Shown: positions 6,538 to 6,726 of the stretch, one piece after another
Numbering within the stretch: the first letter of the stretch is position 1
Layout of the letters: every line of letters begins with the position of its first letter
NCBI GenBank assembly: GCA_903888395.1
Contig: CAISTO010000427.1
Location: forward strand, 1-6,726
Direction: 5' to 3'
Length of the DNA stretch: 6,726 bases
DNA from: an uncultured Bacteroidota bacterium
Lineage (GTDB): Bacteria; Bacteroidota; Bacteroidia; UKL13-3
Made by a program: the position numbers and the translations under genes
Notes under the pieces: model-generated
The model's database searches: none
What the model was told of the DNA's origin: nothing
What the model saw: the letters and a program-made list of their open reading frames with translations, nothing else

Positions 6538-6611
6538 TAGCGGGGAGCAGAATCGAACTGCCGACCTCAGGGTTATGAATCCTGTGCTCTAACCATCTGA
6601 GCTACCCCGCC
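6538..6611 (-). tRNA. tRNA-Met (anticodon CAT), elongator type
   Basis: A 74-nt cloverleaf can be drawn on the minus strand. The acceptor is GGCGGGG with CCCCGCT, with a G-U pair at 1-72 and discriminator A. The D-arm is GCTC-AGATGGTTA-GAGC and the anticodon loop is TTCATAA. The T-arm is GGCAG-TTCGATT-CTGCT. The anticodon stem (CAGGA/CCCTG) has an A-C mismatch at 31-39. The paired 1-72 position and the lack of three consecutive G-C pairs in the anticodon stem argue against initiator tRNA. A lysidine-modified tRNA-Ile(CAT) cannot be fully excluded, but the acceptor and body resemble elongator Met genes of this phylum. CCA is not encoded (CAT follows the discriminator). The 5' end is shared with a tandem repeat upstream. 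Confidence 0.93.
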
Positions 6612-6726
6612 ATTATTTTTGTGTTCCAGAACTGCTGTCCGTTAGTTAACGGATACGAATCCTTTTACTAACTTATGAGCTACCCCGCCATTATTTTTGT
6701 TTTCCAGAACTGCTGTCCGTTAGTTA
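6598..6726. repeat. 78-bp tandem repeat containing the tRNA-Met 5' end, running off the right edge
   Basis: Bases 6598-6648 and 6676-6726 are 51-bp direct copies with a single difference (G at 6623, T at 6701), offset by 78 bp. The second copy is cut by the window end, so the repeat probably continues. Each copy contains TGAGCTACCCCGCC, which in the first copy is the 5' end of the real tRNA gene, followed by about 37 bp of tRNA upstream sequence. Each full unit also carries short inverted repeats: 6638-6653 (TCCGTTA/TAACGGA), 6651-6662 (GGAT/ATCC) and 6623-6632 (GTTC/GAAC). Confidence 0.85.
6612..6689 (-). pseudogene. Degenerate tRNA-Met-like copy directly upstream of the tRNA gene
   Basis: Read on the minus strand, the unit opens with GGCGGGGTAGCTCA, identical to the first 14 nt of the tRNA-Met. 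It then has GGATTC at the anticodon-arm position (GGATTCGTATCC instead of GGATTCATAACC) and GCAGTTC at the T-arm position. The D-stem partner GAGC is lost, the T-loop is shortened (GTTCTGG instead of GTTCGATTCTG), and the 3' acceptor strand is absent. It should not fold as a tRNA. A decayed tandem duplicate of the tRNA gene is the simplest reading. A transcribed leader with structured elements is an alternative. Confidence 0.5.

Noticed and set aside
6598..6726. att sites of an integrated element at the tRNA
   Set aside because: The repeated segment is the tRNA 5' end plus leader in close tandem. Integration normally duplicates a 3' or anticodon-side segment at a distance, and no integrase is visible. 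It cannot be fully excluded because the window ends here.

Overview
The window is AT-rich and reads as a chromosomal segment of a Bacteroidota (Bacteroidetes) bacterium. The main evidence is a type IX secretion (T9SS) sorting domain, a secreted repeat protein with an N-terminal region and S74 C-terminus of a kind common in that phylum, start codons without Shine-Dalgarno sequences, and an elongator-type tRNA-Met without an encoded CCA end. The genus cannot be named from the sequence. No phage structural, integrase or transposase gene is present.

Layout from left to right. Positions 2-775 (+) hold the 3' part of a gene whose start lies off the left edge. It converges on a minus-strand block, and a near-perfect 22-bp hairpin lies between them, overlapping the stop codon of the left gene. 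Positions 817-4155 (-) are a two-gene unit with 3 bp between the genes: a small secreted T9SS-sorted protein, then a 954-residue fibre-like surface protein. The fibre protein has, in order, a signal peptide, an N-terminal domain, a 30-triplet collagen-like stalk, 32 uninterrupted 17-residue repeats and a self-cleaving S74 chaperone domain. A 119-bp gap (4156-4274) carries a tandem 10-bp repeat and an 18-bp palindrome and probably contains the promoter of this pair. Positions 4275-6368 (-) are a second two-gene unit, also with a 3-bp gap: a 404-residue protein with a probable helix-turn-helix N-terminus, then a 10-TM EamA/DMT-family transporter.

The last 358 bases (6369-6726) contain no protein gene. 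They hold a possible promoter, a strong intrinsic terminator, a tRNA-Met(CAT) gene, and the start of a 78-bp tandem repeat. That repeat looks like degenerate copies of the tRNA gene and continues past the right edge.

The small T9SS protein and the fibre protein are probably co-expressed and both cross the inner membrane by the Sec pathway; a shared cell-surface role is inferred. The truncated left protein and the 404-residue protein appear to be distant relatives. The two most notable structures are the perfectly phased 32-unit fibre repeat and the tRNA-derived tandem repeat at the right edge.
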